Source of the DNA: JALZHR01 sp036388635
GTDB lineage: Bacteria > Acidobacteriota > Blastocatellia > Pyrinomonadales > Pyrinomonadaceae
Reading direction: 5' to 3'
Assembly (NCBI GenBank): GCA_036388635.1
Contig: DASVRL010000197.1
Coordinates: 1-21,854, forward strand
DNA: 21,854 nucleotides
Shown: positions 1 to 6,674 of the stretch, piece by piece
How the letters are laid out: each line of letters starts with the position of its first letter
Numbering within the stretch: position 1 is the stretch's first letter
Notes under the pieces: model-generated
The model's input: only the letters and a program-made list of their open reading frames with translations
What the model was told of the DNA's origin: nothing
Databases searched by the model: none
Translations under genes and position numbers: made by a program

Positions 1-513
1 GCCGACGAAATTAATTTTTTCCGGCGCGATTCCTTCGGCAATCAGATTTTCGTCAGCGTCGGGCGAAGGCGTCAAAAGCAAATCCGAGATTTGGTCGGTT
101 AAAATGCGGTTGATTTCTTCGGGCATCGTGCGGTCGCGCGAGCGCAGACCGGCTTCGACGTGCGCGACTTTGATTCCGAGCTTCGCGCAGACTAAAGCGC
201 AGGCGATGGTCGAATTAACGTCGCCGACGACCAGCACCCAATCGGGTTTTTCCTGCGTGACGACCGGCTCGAAAGCCGTCATCACGCGCGCGGTCTGAAC
301 GGCGTGCGACGCCGAGCCGACTTCGAGATGAAAATCCGGCGCCGGGATGTCCAAATCCGTAAAAAAAGAATCTGACATCGCCGCGTCGTAATGCTGTCCG
401 GTATGCACGATGAGCGGCAGAAAATCGCTTTCGCGCCGCCGCATCTCGCGGACAATCGGCGCGATTTTCATAAAATTCGGACGCGCGCCAACGATGTTCA
501 GGATTTTTAACAT
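1..513 (-). CDS. wecB: UDP-N-acetylglucosamine 2-epimerase, non-hydrolysing (3' end cut by window edge)
   Basis: The minus-strand frame opens with ATG at 513 and runs through base 1 without a stop, giving the first 171 residues of a family normally about 370 long. Visible family signatures are the N-terminal GARPNFMKIAPI strand-loop, HTGQHYD, the GDVNSTIA loop, and HVEAGLRSRDRTMPEEINR followed by DQISDLLL, which belong to the UDP-binding Rossmann-like half. The enzyme interconverts UDP-GlcNAc and UDP-ManNAc in the cytoplasm for surface glycans. Its start overlaps the stop of the upstream acetyltransferase gene by 7 bases, and the dehydrogenase lies just before that, so the three are probably one operon. 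An epimerase with a 6-dehydrogenase suggests production of an N-acetyl-mannosaminuronic-type or related uronic sugar donor. The family call is firm. The exact epimer (2-epimerase of UDP-GlcNAc or of a 2,3-diacetamido sugar) cannot be decided from half a protein. Confidence 0.93.
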   Translation of the reverse strand, partial: MLKILNIVGARPNFMKIAPIVREMRRRESDFLPLIVHTGQHYDAAMSDSFFTDLDIPAPDFHLEVGSASHAVQTARVMTAFEPVVTQEKPDWVLVVGDVNSTIACALVCAKLGIKVAHVEAGLRSRDRTMPEEINRILTDQISDLLLTPSPDADENLIAEGIAPEKINFVG

Positions 514-1001
514 TTATCTTTTCGCCTTTCGCCCGCCGGAGGAATTTTAAGGCGCATTATATACGCCGTCTCGCCGCCCTCAAGTTCTCTGGTTTCGTAA
601 TGACGAAAACCGACTTTCTCGTAACATCTGACGGCTCTGGCGTTTTCCGGCGACGGGTCGAGGATGATAAAGGCGGGATTGTGTTTTTCGGCGATCAACT
701 GCACAAACATTTTAATCGTTTTTTCGCCGACGCCGCGATTCAGATATGTTTCATCGCCGATAAACTGGTCGATTCCGATTGTTTCGTCGCCGTCGAAATA
801 ATACTGAAAATAGCCGATCGGCTTGTCGCCGTCCAGCACGAGAAAACGCCGCGTTTCGTCAGCCGCGCCGTAATGCGCGGCGATTTTTCCGAGCGTGTCG
901 TCGCCGTCGTCCCACCACTCGGCGACGTGTTTTTTGGAAAGCCATTCGAGCAGCACGGGAAAATCTGTCGGCGCCAGACGCCTGAATCTGAACTTTTCCA
1001 T
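507..1001 (-). CDS. GNAT acetyltransferase, AAC(6')-like
   Basis: The 164-residue protein is a full-length GNAT-fold acetyltransferase. It follows the layout of aminoglycoside 6'-N-acetyltransferases of the AAC(6')-Ib type: an EWL/AEWW segment (residues 19-30), PIGY (61-64), GIDQ (76-79), an acetyl-CoA pyrophosphate loop NRGVGEK (88-94), and DPSPEN-R-RCYEKVGF (115-132). As recalled, the acidic residue of the GIDQ segment lies in the AAC(6')-Ib active site; it is present here. The start ATG at 1001 directly abuts the dehydrogenase stop and the end overlaps wecB by 7 bases, so it is almost certainly co-transcribed with nucleotide-sugar genes. That context would also fit N-acetylation of an amino-sugar intermediate. 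The fold is certain. The acceptor (aminoglycoside, amino sugar or another amine) is not. Confidence 0.85.
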   Translation of the reverse strand: MEKFRFRRLAPTDFPVLLEWLSKKHVAEWWDDGDDTLGKIAAHYGAADETRRFLVLDGDKPIGYFQYYFDGDETIGIDQFIGDETYLNRGVGEKTIKMFVQLIAEKHNPAFIILDPSPENARAVRCYEKVGFRHYETRELEGGETAYIMRLKIPPAGERRKDKC

Positions 1002-2339
1002 TTACAAACGGACAATTTTCGCGCGGCTGCCGTTGCGCGTTTCCTCTTTTAAAGCGTTGCGCGTGTCAACGATGACTTTCGACAATTCGCAGACTTTGTT
1101 GTAATCGACGCCGGAATGCTCGGTGCAGATGACGACGCAATCCGATGATTTGATTAAATCGTCGGTCAAATCCGAATTGTAGAGCGGGTCGCCGGCGCCG
1201 ATGGTGTAAGCGTGGTCGAAATGCACTTCCGGCACAAACGGGTCGTGATAAAAAACCTGCGCGCCGCGCGAGCGCAGAAGGTCAATCACCGACAGCGCGG
1301 GCGATTCCCTCATATCGTCAATGTCTTTTTTGTAAGCGACGCCCAAAATTAAAATCTTCGCGCCCTTGACCGATTTCTCCTGCTCGTTCAAAGCGTCGCG
1401 CACCAGGCTGGCGACGTATTTCGGCATCGAAGAATTAATTTCTTCGGCGAGCGTGATAAAACGCGAATCGAAACCGTGCTGGCGGGCTTTCCACGAAAGA
1501 TAATGCGGGTCGAGCGGGATGCAGTGACCGCCGATTCCGGGTCCCGGATAAAACGGCATAAAGCCGAACGGCTTGGTCGCCGCCGCGCGCACCACTTCCC
1601 AGGTGTCGATGCCGAGCGCGTTGCAGACTTTCGCCATCTCGTTTGCCATCCCGATATTGATGGCGCGAAAAGTGTTTTCCCACAATTTGCAGGCTTCGGC
1701 GACGCGCGCGCTGGAGACGGCGTGAACGTTATCGACGATTTGCGCATACAATTGCGCCGAAACTTCGGTCGAATCCTTGCCGACGCCGCCGACGACCTTT
1801 GTAATATTGTGCGTCTGAAACTGCGGATTGCCGGGATCGACGCGTTCGGGCGAAAAAGCGAGCAGAAAATCCTCGTCCAGCTTAAAGCCTTTTTCCTCGA
1901 ACATCGGCTGTAAAACCTCGTCGGTCGTGCCGGGATAAGTGGTCGATTCGAGAATAATCAATTGACCGCGCCGCATATATTTCTGAATTTCCTCGCCAGC
2001 CGCCAGAATGTAAGACATATCCGGGTCTTTTGTTTTCCGCAGCGGCGTCGGGACGCAGATGATAATCACGTCGCATTTATCAAGCTCGGAAAAATCCGTC
2101 GTCGCTTTCAATTTGCCGGCATCGACGCATTTTTTGACATTTTCGCTCGTCACGTCAACGATGTAAGATTCGCCGTTATTAATGGCTTCGGCTTTTCTGG
2201 CATCGACTTCAAAACCGATGCCCTCGAAGCCTTTCAAGGCAAACTCGACAATCAAGGGCAAGCCGACGTAGCCGAGCCCGATAACACCGATGCGCGCAGT
2301 TTTTTCCGTAATAAGATTTTTAATCTGTTCTTTTATCAT
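1002..2339 (-). CDS. wbpA: UDP-N-acetyl-D-glucosamine 6-dehydrogenase-type nucleotide sugar dehydrogenase
   Basis: This 445-residue member of the UDP-glucose/GDP-mannose dehydrogenase family performs the NAD-dependent four-electron oxidation of a nucleotide sugar C6 alcohol to the carboxylate. The NAD-binding GLGYVG lies at residues 21-26, ESTTYPGTTDE near 131-141, FSPERVDPGN near 162-171, and the catalytic cysteine C273 in GGHCIPLDP; the C-terminal UDP-binding domain follows. ESTTYPGTT and SPERVDPGN favour the WbpA/TviB (UDP-GlcNAc) branch over UDP-glucose dehydrogenase; the symbol is given on that basis only. The frame is open up to 2417, but the start is placed at ATG 2339 because the protein then begins just before the Rossmann strand and the likely transcription start falls near 2417. 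It is the first gene of the operon with the GNAT and wecB genes (0-base gap, then 7-base overlap). Confidence 0.88.
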   Translation of the reverse strand: MIKEQIKNLITEKTARIGVIGLGYVGLPLIVEFALKGFEGIGFEVDARKAEAINNGESYIVDVTSENVKKCVDAGKLKATTDFSELDKCDVIIICVPTPLRKTKDPDMSYILAAGEEIQKYMRRGQLIILESTTYPGTTDEVLQPMFEEKGFKLDEDFLLAFSPERVDPGNPQFQTHNITKVVGGVGKDSTEVSAQLYAQIVDNVHAVSSARVAEACKLWENTFRAINIGMANEMAKVCNALGIDTWEVVRAAATKPFGFMPFYPGPGIGGHCIPLDPHYLSWKARQHGFDSRFITLAEEINSSMPKYVASLVRDALNEQEKSVKGAKILILGVAYKKDIDDMRESPALSVIDLLRSRGAQVFYHDPFVPEVHFDHAYTIGAGDPLYNSDLTDDLIKSSDCVVICTEHSGVDYNKVCELSKVIVDTRNALKEETRNGSRAKIVRL

Positions 2340-2423
2340 TTTTATATTAAAAATTGGAGAAAAATGGATTTTACATAGAAGGCTAATTAGTTCTAATGAG
2401 GCGGAGAAACGCTCCACTCTTTT

Positions 2424-2452
2424 AGACTAAGTGATGCCCGTTTAGCTGTCAA
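2424..2452 (-). promoter_or_regulatory. sigma-70-type promoter of the nucleotide-sugar operon
   Basis: Read on the minus strand, a perfect TTGACA (plus-strand 2447-2452) is followed after 17 bases by TAGTCT (2424-2429), a 3/6 match to the -10 consensus. Transcription would begin near 2417, leaving a leader of about 78 nt before ATG 2339. That leader contains two small hairpins: GGAG/CTCC around 2403-2415 and ATTAG/CTAAT around 2387-2398. Nothing else in the 2340-2502 gap looks like a gene. Confidence 0.5.
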
Positions 2453-2470
2453 GAACTTAAATTTTCAATT

Positions 2471-2493
2471 CCGGCGTCTGAATGCTTCGCCGG
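2471..2493. other. GC hairpin after the 74-residue gene
   Basis: CCGGCG (2471-2476) and CGCCGG (2488-2493) form a perfect 6-bp stem with an 11-nt loop, just past the stop of the minus-strand gene ending at 2503. No clear U-tract follows on the minus strand, so a Rho-independent terminator is possible but unproven. Confidence 0.35.
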
Positions 2494-2502
2494 TGATTTC
2501 CG

Positions 2503-2727
2503 TTAAGCGCTTTCAATTTCCGACCCGGCAATTACTATATCGCCGCCGCTGGCGCAATCAAGCTCGACCAGATAAGTTACCGGTTCGAGCTTGATTAACG
2601 AAATGACGCTCGCGCCCTGACCGGCAAGCTCGCCCGATTTTACTCGCACGTAATCATTTAACCCGAACGAAGCGCCGTTTACCGGTTCAAAGTTATACCA
2701 AAGTTTTATTGCCTGGTTCAAATCCAT
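2503..2727 (-). CDS. 74-residue SH3/KOW-like protein, function unknown
   Basis: This small soluble protein starts at ATG 2727 and ends with TAA at 2503. After a short N-terminal helix, the sequence from about residue 21 (GLNDYVRVKSGELAGQGASV) to residue 72 has the alternating pattern of a small beta-barrel, with a basic residue and glycine turn like a KOW motif, a second strand YLVELD and a final strand DIVIAGSEIES. This is a reading of the pattern, not a recognised named family. No good Shine-Dalgarno is visible. A TAAAAT-like -10 on the minus strand (plus 2752-2757) could drive it. It is transcribed away from the HEAT-like gene and stands about 160 bases upstream of the nucleotide-sugar operon. 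The coding call rests on a compact, low-complexity-free protein with plausible fold periodicity. Confidence 0.65.
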   Translation of the reverse strand: MDLNQAIKLWYNFEPVNGASFGLNDYVRVKSGELAGQGASVISLIKLEPVTYLVELDCASGGDIVIAGSEIESA

Positions 2728-2804
2728 TTGAAAAAGCGATGTCGTAAATTTATTTTATCAAACCGGCAAATTCGAAACTGCCGTTTTTCAACTAAAAATT
2801 ATGT

Positions 2805-2810
2805 TACAAT
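2805..2810 (+). promoter_or_regulatory. extended -10 element upstream of the HEAT/LRV-like gene
   Basis: TACAAT at 2805-2810 is preceded by TG one base upstream (TGTTACAAT), an extended -10 form, with no convincing -35. The start would lie near 2817 and the leader to ATG 2872 would be about 55 nt. The leader includes a short CGGG/CCCG stem at about 2818-2832. Confidence 0.35.
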
Positions 2811-2871
2811 ATATTTGCGGGTGCAAAGCCCGGACGCTCCAAAACTTTCCAGACACTTCTTTCCAATTTTT

Positions 2872-4089
2872 ATGAATATCGAAACAGCTTCTACGAATCC
2901 GATTGTCCGAGCAGTCGTCGAAGGCACTGCGCCGCGTCCGGCGCGCGTTGCCGCTTCGCGCGGGATTCTGCCTTTGCCGCAGAGCGATTTGCTCGAAATT
3001 CTCGTCGCGCTGGCGCAAAACGGCGATGAGGAATTATCCGGCAACGCGCGCGAAACTCTGAAAAATCAGGACAAGGAACGCCTGGAAGACATCGTTTCCG
3101 CGCCGCGCGTCTCGCCGCAGGTGCTGGAGTATTTCGCGAGCGAAGAAAATCTTCCTTTTAACGCTTACGAAGCGATAATCTCGAATTTCAACACGCCGGA
3201 TACGGCGATTATCAAATTTGCGCGGAACACCAAAGAAGGAAGCCTGCTGGAGCTTATCACGCTTAATCAGCAGCGCCTGATTCGCACGCCGCAAATCATC
3301 GAGGCGATTATCGCCAACCCGTACCGGACGGCGGAAGCCGAACGGCGAGCGCAGGAAACCAAGCGCGAGTTTTTCCAGAAAGAGCGAGGCGCGCAGCAGA
3401 TTGCCAACGAGCTTCGCGCGCAAGGGCTGGAAGCGGCGGCGGAATTTATTGAAAAAGCCGAGTTTGCGGAAAATCTGGAAGCGTCGAGCCTGAGCGTCGA
3501 CGACGCGATTTTAATCGCCAAACACATCGAAATTCCCGATTCGGAAATTGACGATTCGTGGCTTTCCAGCGATTTAATCGAAGAATTTTACGAGGAAACC
3601 GAAGAACAGCGGCAGGCTATCTTGGGCAAAATTCTCGGCGAATTGCGAATGGAAAACGACGAGATTTCCGGCGAGCGCGTGTCGATGCTGAACCGCGTCC
3701 TGCGAATGAGTATGAAAGACCGCGTCAAGCTGGCGATGAAAGGCGACCGCGAAGCCCGCAACATTCTGATTCGCGACCCGAATCGCATCGTCGCCCAGGC
3801 GGTAATGCAAAATCCGCGCATCACCGAGCAGGAAGTGGAAAAAATCGCTTCGATGCGCACCGTGCCGGAAGACATTCTGCGGCAAATCGCCGCCAGTCGC
3901 CAATGGTCTCGAATTTACACGATTGTTCACAATCTGGCGCGCAACCCGCGCACGCCGCTTTCCAACGTGATGAGTATTTTAACGCGTTTGCAGCTTCGGG
4001 ATTTAATCGCTTTGAGCAAAAATCGAAACGTCTCCGACGGCGTCAGACGACAGGCTTCGCGAATTTCGCTGGCGCGCAAAGGCGGCTAA
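2872..4089 (+). CDS. HEAT/LRV-like alpha-helical repeat protein, function unknown
   Basis: The protein has 405 residues counted from ATG 2872; the frame is open back to 2728 but that extension shows no protein-like pattern. It has no signal peptide or membrane segment. Residues about 30-150 show helical repeats with recurrent SPQVLEYFA- and TPDTAIIKFA-like turns. Residues about 155-200 are a charged, probably coiled helix, followed by an acidic stretch (about 205-255). Residues about 280-400 show repeats of the HEAT or leucine-rich-variant kind (RDPNRIVAQAVMQNPRITEQ, then VPEDILRQIAASR, NPRTPLSNVMSIL and NVSDGVRRQAS). Such repeats usually make an interaction scaffold. Similar proteins with an ARNILIRDPN-type core are, as recalled, conserved in Acidobacteriota and Deltaproteobacteria without a settled function. 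It is convergent with the DUF2227-like gene across a long inverted repeat. Confidence 0.75.
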   Translation: MNIETASTNPIVRAVVEGTAPRPARVAASRGILPLPQSDLLEILVALAQNGDEELSGNARETLKNQDKERLEDIVSAPRVSPQVLEYFASEENLPFNAYEAIISNFNTPDTAIIKFARNTKEGSLLELITLNQQRLIRTPQIIEAIIANPYRTAEAERRAQETKREFFQKERGAQQIANELRAQGLEAAAEFIEKAEFAENLEASSLSVDDAILIAKHIEIPDSEIDDSWLSSDLIEEFYEETEEQRQAILGKILGELRMENDEISGERVSMLNRVLRMSMKDRVKLAMKGDREARNILIRDPNRIVAQAVMQNPRITEQEVEKIASMRTVPEDILRQIAASRQWSRIYTIVHNLARNPRTPLSNVMSILTRLQLRDLIALSKNRNVSDGVRRQASRISLARKGG

Positions 4090-4090
4090 A

Positions 4091-4162
4091 AACATTTATC
4101 ATTCAACATTTATCATTTATCAACGTCTTTTGTTCAATGATAAATGTTGAATGATAACTGTT
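4091..4162. repeat. heptamer-phased inverted repeat, likely bidirectional terminator (site 1)
   Basis: Bases 4096-4117 and 4136-4157 are a perfect 22-bp inverted repeat. Including one mismatch, the arms extend to 4091-4117 and 4136-4162, with an 18-nt loop. Each arm is itself built of 7-base words in phase (AACATTT, ATCATTC, AACATTT, ATCATTT), so a 13-base unit also repeats directly. It fills the whole 71-bp gap between the convergent HEAT/LRV-like and DUF2227-like genes and overlaps the last two bases of the latter. Transcripts from either side would fold a long A/U-rich hairpin. Confidence 0.85.
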
Positions 4163-4694
4163 AGAGAAATTCCGTAACTCTGCCCGTCTTGATAAACGTG
4201 CCTGCCATATCCGTAAACGTGTGACTCGCCGCGCCGAGCCAGAGTCCGATGAACAGCGACGGGAAAGCGTATTCGCCGACGTTGGCGCGCACGTATTCGC
4301 CGACGGCGCTCCAGGTTTTGGTCATTTCCAATAAATCCGGCGCGCCTTCGCCCTGATAAGCCGTTATCAGATAGCTGACGGCAAACGCCGTCAGCGTCAG
4401 CGCGCCCAGAAAATAGACGACGCGCAGGAAGGTGCCGAAAAGCAGCCCGTGCGACCAGCGCGAGCGGTGTTTGAAAAACACCTGATACGGATACCAGAGA
4501 AAGCGAAAAACGCTCCAGCGCGAATACTGCTTGCTGGCGGTGTCCAGATCGGGACCGAACATCAGACCGCCGAAAAGCATCCCGAAAGTGACTATGCCGG
4601 CGACCGGAAGGTTTTTCGTGGCTATCCACGCGGCGGCGAAAGTCGGCGCGACCAGCAGAAATGTAATGGCGTCGTGAGTTTTTCCCGAAGGCAT
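4161..4694 (-). CDS. DUF2227-like metal-binding membrane protein
   Basis: The protein has 177 residues, starting at ATG 4694. It begins MPSGKTHDAI and carries GGLMFGPDLDTASK, HRSRWSHG and ASHTFTDMAG. These His/Asp clusters are typical of the DUF2227 (putative metal-binding) and related YdjM-like integral membrane proteins. Three or four hydrophobic segments are visible (about residues 8-50, 84-110 and 146-160), so it should sit in the inner membrane with the His/Asp motifs at its face. The biochemical role of this family is not established. The upstream gap (4695-4943) is shared with the divergently transcribed prenyltransferase gene. Confidence 0.75.
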   Translation of the reverse strand: MPSGKTHDAITFLLVAPTFAAAWIATKNLPVAGIVTFGMLFGGLMFGPDLDTASKQYSRWSVFRFLWYPYQVFFKHRSRWSHGLLFGTFLRVVYFLGALTLTAFAVSYLITAYQGEGAPDLLEMTKTWSAVGEYVRANVGEYAFPSLFIGLWLGAASHTFTDMAGTFIKTGRVTEFL

Positions 4695-4702
4695 AAAAGG
4701 AT

Positions 4703-4938
4703 TTACGATTTTATATCGGCGATTTCAGATTGGTCTTTCGTTTGCCGCGCTCGATAAAATCTGCGGCGAACAGACGAAAAATATATTACAGTAATTTGCA
4801 ATTTTCTGCGGAAGAATTTTGCAAATTGCCAAACGAAACTAGAAAAATACATTGATTTTGCTAAACTTTGCTTTCGGCATCAGTTTTGCTTGCTTACAAT
4901 TCGGAGTTTCGCTTCGGAATCTGCAATCTGAAATTTTA
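4703..4938. repeat. heptamer-phased inverted words in the 249-bp gap before the prenyltransferase gene (site 2)
   Basis: GATTTCAGATTG (4721-4732) is answered by CAATCTGAAATT (4924-4935), matching 11 of 12 as an inverted repeat. Both arms continue as 7-base words: AATCTGC, AATCTGA and AATTTTA at 4918-4938, and on the complementary strand of the left arm words beginning AATC or GATA every 7 bases. Between them, AATTTGCAA (4793-4801) and TTGCAAATT (4819-4827) form a further 9-bp inverted repeat. No gene is visible in the gap. Confidence 0.6.
4895..4900 (+). promoter_or_regulatory. possible -10 element for the mqnP-like gene
   Basis: TACAAT at 4895-4900 is the best -10-like hexamer before ATG 4944. 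No good -35 sits at 16-18 bases. The start would be near 4907, leaving a leader of about 37 nt that contains the right arm of the heptamer repeat. Confidence 0.3.
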
Positions 4939-4943
4939 AACGG

Positions 4944-5822
4944 ATGAAATCTTTCTGGGAAAAACTTAAAACCACGCTTCGGATGATAAAGTTCGAGCAC
5001 ACTTTATTCGCTTTGCCTTTTGCTTTTCTCGGCGCGGTTCTGGCGGCAAACGGCTTGCCGTCGTGGCAGCAGATTCTCTGGATAACGGCGGCAATGTTTG
5101 GCGCTCGCTCGGCGGCGATGACTTTCAATCGCATCATCGATCGCCGGTTTGACGCCGAAAATCCGCGCACGGCGAGCCGCGAATTGCCGAGCGGAAAGCT
5201 TTCGCTCGATTTTGCGTGGTCGTTTTTCATCGTTTCGGTCGCGTTGTTTCTGCTTGCCGCTTATTCGCTCAACTGGCTGACGTTTGCCTTGTCGCCCGTC
5301 GCGCTGCTGAGCATTTTGGGTTATTCCTACGCGAAAAGATTTACGTCTCTGGCGCATTTGGTTTTAGGCTGGAGCTTGGCGATTTCGCCGTCGGCGGCTT
5401 GGATTGCCGTGCGCGGCTCGCTCGATTCGGAAATCCCGCTTTTGCTTTCGCTGCTGGTGATGATGTGGACTGCCGGCTTCGACGTTTTATACGCGTGCCA
5501 GGATTTTGAATACGACAAAAAAGCGGGCTTGCGCTCGATTCCGGCGCGTTTCGGCATCAAAAATTCGCTCTGGATTGCCAGGATTTTTCACGCGCAGGCG
5601 TTCGTCGTTTTGCTTCTTCTTTATCTCGTCACCGATTTAGGCTGGCTTGCTTTAACCGGCGTGGCGGCGGTCGGCGCGTTGATGATTTACCAGCACACGC
5701 TCGTCAAGCCGAACGATTTATCACGAATGAACGCCGCGTTTTTTACGACCAACGCCTTTGTCAGCGTGATTTTATTCGTCACCTTCGGCGGCGCGGTTTT
5801 TATGGAGAAGTTTTTAAAATGA
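4944..5822 (+). CDS. mqnP: UbiA-family prenyltransferase, probable menaquinone (futalosine pathway) MqnP
   Basis: The 292-residue integral membrane protein has eight or nine hydrophobic segments. Its two aspartate-rich prenyl-diphosphate/Mg motifs are N62-R-I-I-D66-R-R-F-D70 with AENPRT after it, and D187-F-E-Y-D191 with KKAGLRSIP after it. This is the usual arrangement of 4-hydroxybenzoate polyprenyltransferase-like enzymes. In bacteria with the futalosine route the equivalent enzyme, MqnP, prenylates the 1,4-dihydroxy-6-naphthoate-derived ring. Intact mqnE 1.4 kb downstream and an mqnE relic in the same operon support this assignment over ubiquinone synthesis. The stop overlaps the start of the DUF2071 gene as ATGA, so the two are translationally coupled. 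The UbiA superfamily call is very secure and the MqnP role is inferred from context. Confidence 0.87.
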   Translation: MKSFWEKLKTTLRMIKFEHTLFALPFAFLGAVLAANGLPSWQQILWITAAMFGARSAAMTFNRIIDRRFDAENPRTASRELPSGKLSLDFAWSFFIVSVALFLLAAYSLNWLTFALSPVALLSILGYSYAKRFTSLAHLVLGWSLAISPSAAWIAVRGSLDSEIPLLLSLLVMMWTAGFDVLYACQDFEYDKKAGLRSIPARFGIKNSLWIARIFHAQAFVVLLLLYLVTDLGWLALTGVAAVGALMIYQHTLVKPNDLSRMNAAFFTTNAFVSVILFVTFGGAVFMEKFLK

Positions 5823-6547
5823 AAATCCCGACGCTGCAAGGCATTATTAAACGAAGAATTTTAGTAAATTACCGCGCCGACGCGGGCGCAATACAAAAAG
5901 TTCTGCCAAGGGGTTTTCGCCCTAAACTGCACAAAGGAAACGCCATTGCCGGAATTTGTTTAATCCGGCTCGAGCATGTTCGCCCGAAATTTGCGCCGGA
6001 ATTTACCGGCATCGACAGCGAAAACGCCGCGCATCGAATCGCGGTTTTGTGGGAAGACGCGAGCGGCGAAACAATGGAAGGAGTTTATATTCCGCGCCGC
6101 GATACGAACTCTTTTATCAATTCGGCGCTCGGCGGAAGGCTTTTTCCTGGCGAACATCACAGGGCGAATTTCGCCGTCACGGAAAATGGAAACAGGATAA
6201 ATTTTTCGATGAAATCCTCAGACGAAACCGTTTCGGTGAAGCTGTCGGGAACGATTTCCGAAAATTTTCCCGAAAATTCCGTTTTCGCTTCGCTTGCCGA
6301 AGCTTCTAATTTTTTTGAAAAAGGCTCGCTCGGTTATTCCGTGACCAAAAACGGGACGAATTTAGACGGAATCAATCTGGAAATCGAAAAATGGAAAGTC
6401 GAAGCGCTCGACGTGGATTTTGTCGAATCGAGTTTTTACAATGATGAAGCGATGTTTCCGAAAGATTCGGTGAAGTTTGACCACGCCTTGCTGATGCAGA
6501 ACATCGAGCACCATTGGCACAGCGCGCCGAGTTTTGATTTAACTTAA
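5819..6547 (+). CDS. DUF2071 (YqjF-like) family protein
   Basis: The 242-residue soluble protein begins with LQGIIKRRILVNYRAD, where a family hallmark (LVNYR, then VLPRGFRP at about residues 28-35) is clear. It continues with GICLIRLEHVRP (about 45-56), SENAAHRIAV (67-76) and GVYIPRRDT (88-96), all typical of DUF2071. The family has an acetoacetate-decarboxylase-like beta fold in known structures as recalled, but its activity is unknown. The ATG at 5819 overlaps the prenyltransferase stop by 4 bases, so its production is coupled to MqnP. A relic of mqnE follows 10 bases after its stop. A role linked to quinone or lipid metabolism is only inference from this placement. Confidence 0.85.
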   Translation: MKIPTLQGIIKRRILVNYRADAGAIQKVLPRGFRPKLHKGNAIAGICLIRLEHVRPKFAPEFTGIDSENAAHRIAVLWEDASGETMEGVYIPRRDTNSFINSALGGRLFPGEHHRANFAVTENGNRINFSMKSSDETVSVKLSGTISENFPENSVFASLAEASNFFEKGSLGYSVTKNGTNLDGINLEIEKWKVEALDVDFVESSFYNDEAMFPKDSVKFDHALLMQNIEHHWHSAPSFDLT

Positions 6548-6557
6548 ATTTGAATTT

Positions 6558-6645
6558 ATGCGATTTTCATTTGATAAAAATTGCATTTCATCGCCGAAAA
6601 GGTCGAAGAAGGCGCGCGTTTGACGTCTGGCGAAGTCGTTGCCTT
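6558..6645 (+). pseudogene. truncated, frameshifted relic of the 5' end of mqnE
   Basis: From the ATG at 6558 the DNA aligns with the first ~88 bases of the intact mqnE gene at 7265, about 73% identical by eye with a single 1-base deletion. The first 19 bases differ at only one position, and GTCGAAG, GGCG and GCGTTTGAC are shared further on. The ATG frame ends at a TGA at 6621. Moving to the next frame restores IAEKVEEGARLTSGE, which matches IAARVEAGERLTFDE of MqnE. Similarity fades near 6645 and no radical-SAM part remains. The relic starts 10 bases after the DUF2071 stop, at operon-like spacing. Confidence 0.75.
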
Positions 6646-6674
6646 TCGGCATCTATTGCCGTCCGTAATTTTTA

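Noticed and set aside
2728..2871. 48-codon N-terminal extension of the HEAT/LRV-like gene, from a TTG
   Set aside because: The extension spans the likely promoter and encodes a basic, unstructured segment; ATG 2872 is the better start.
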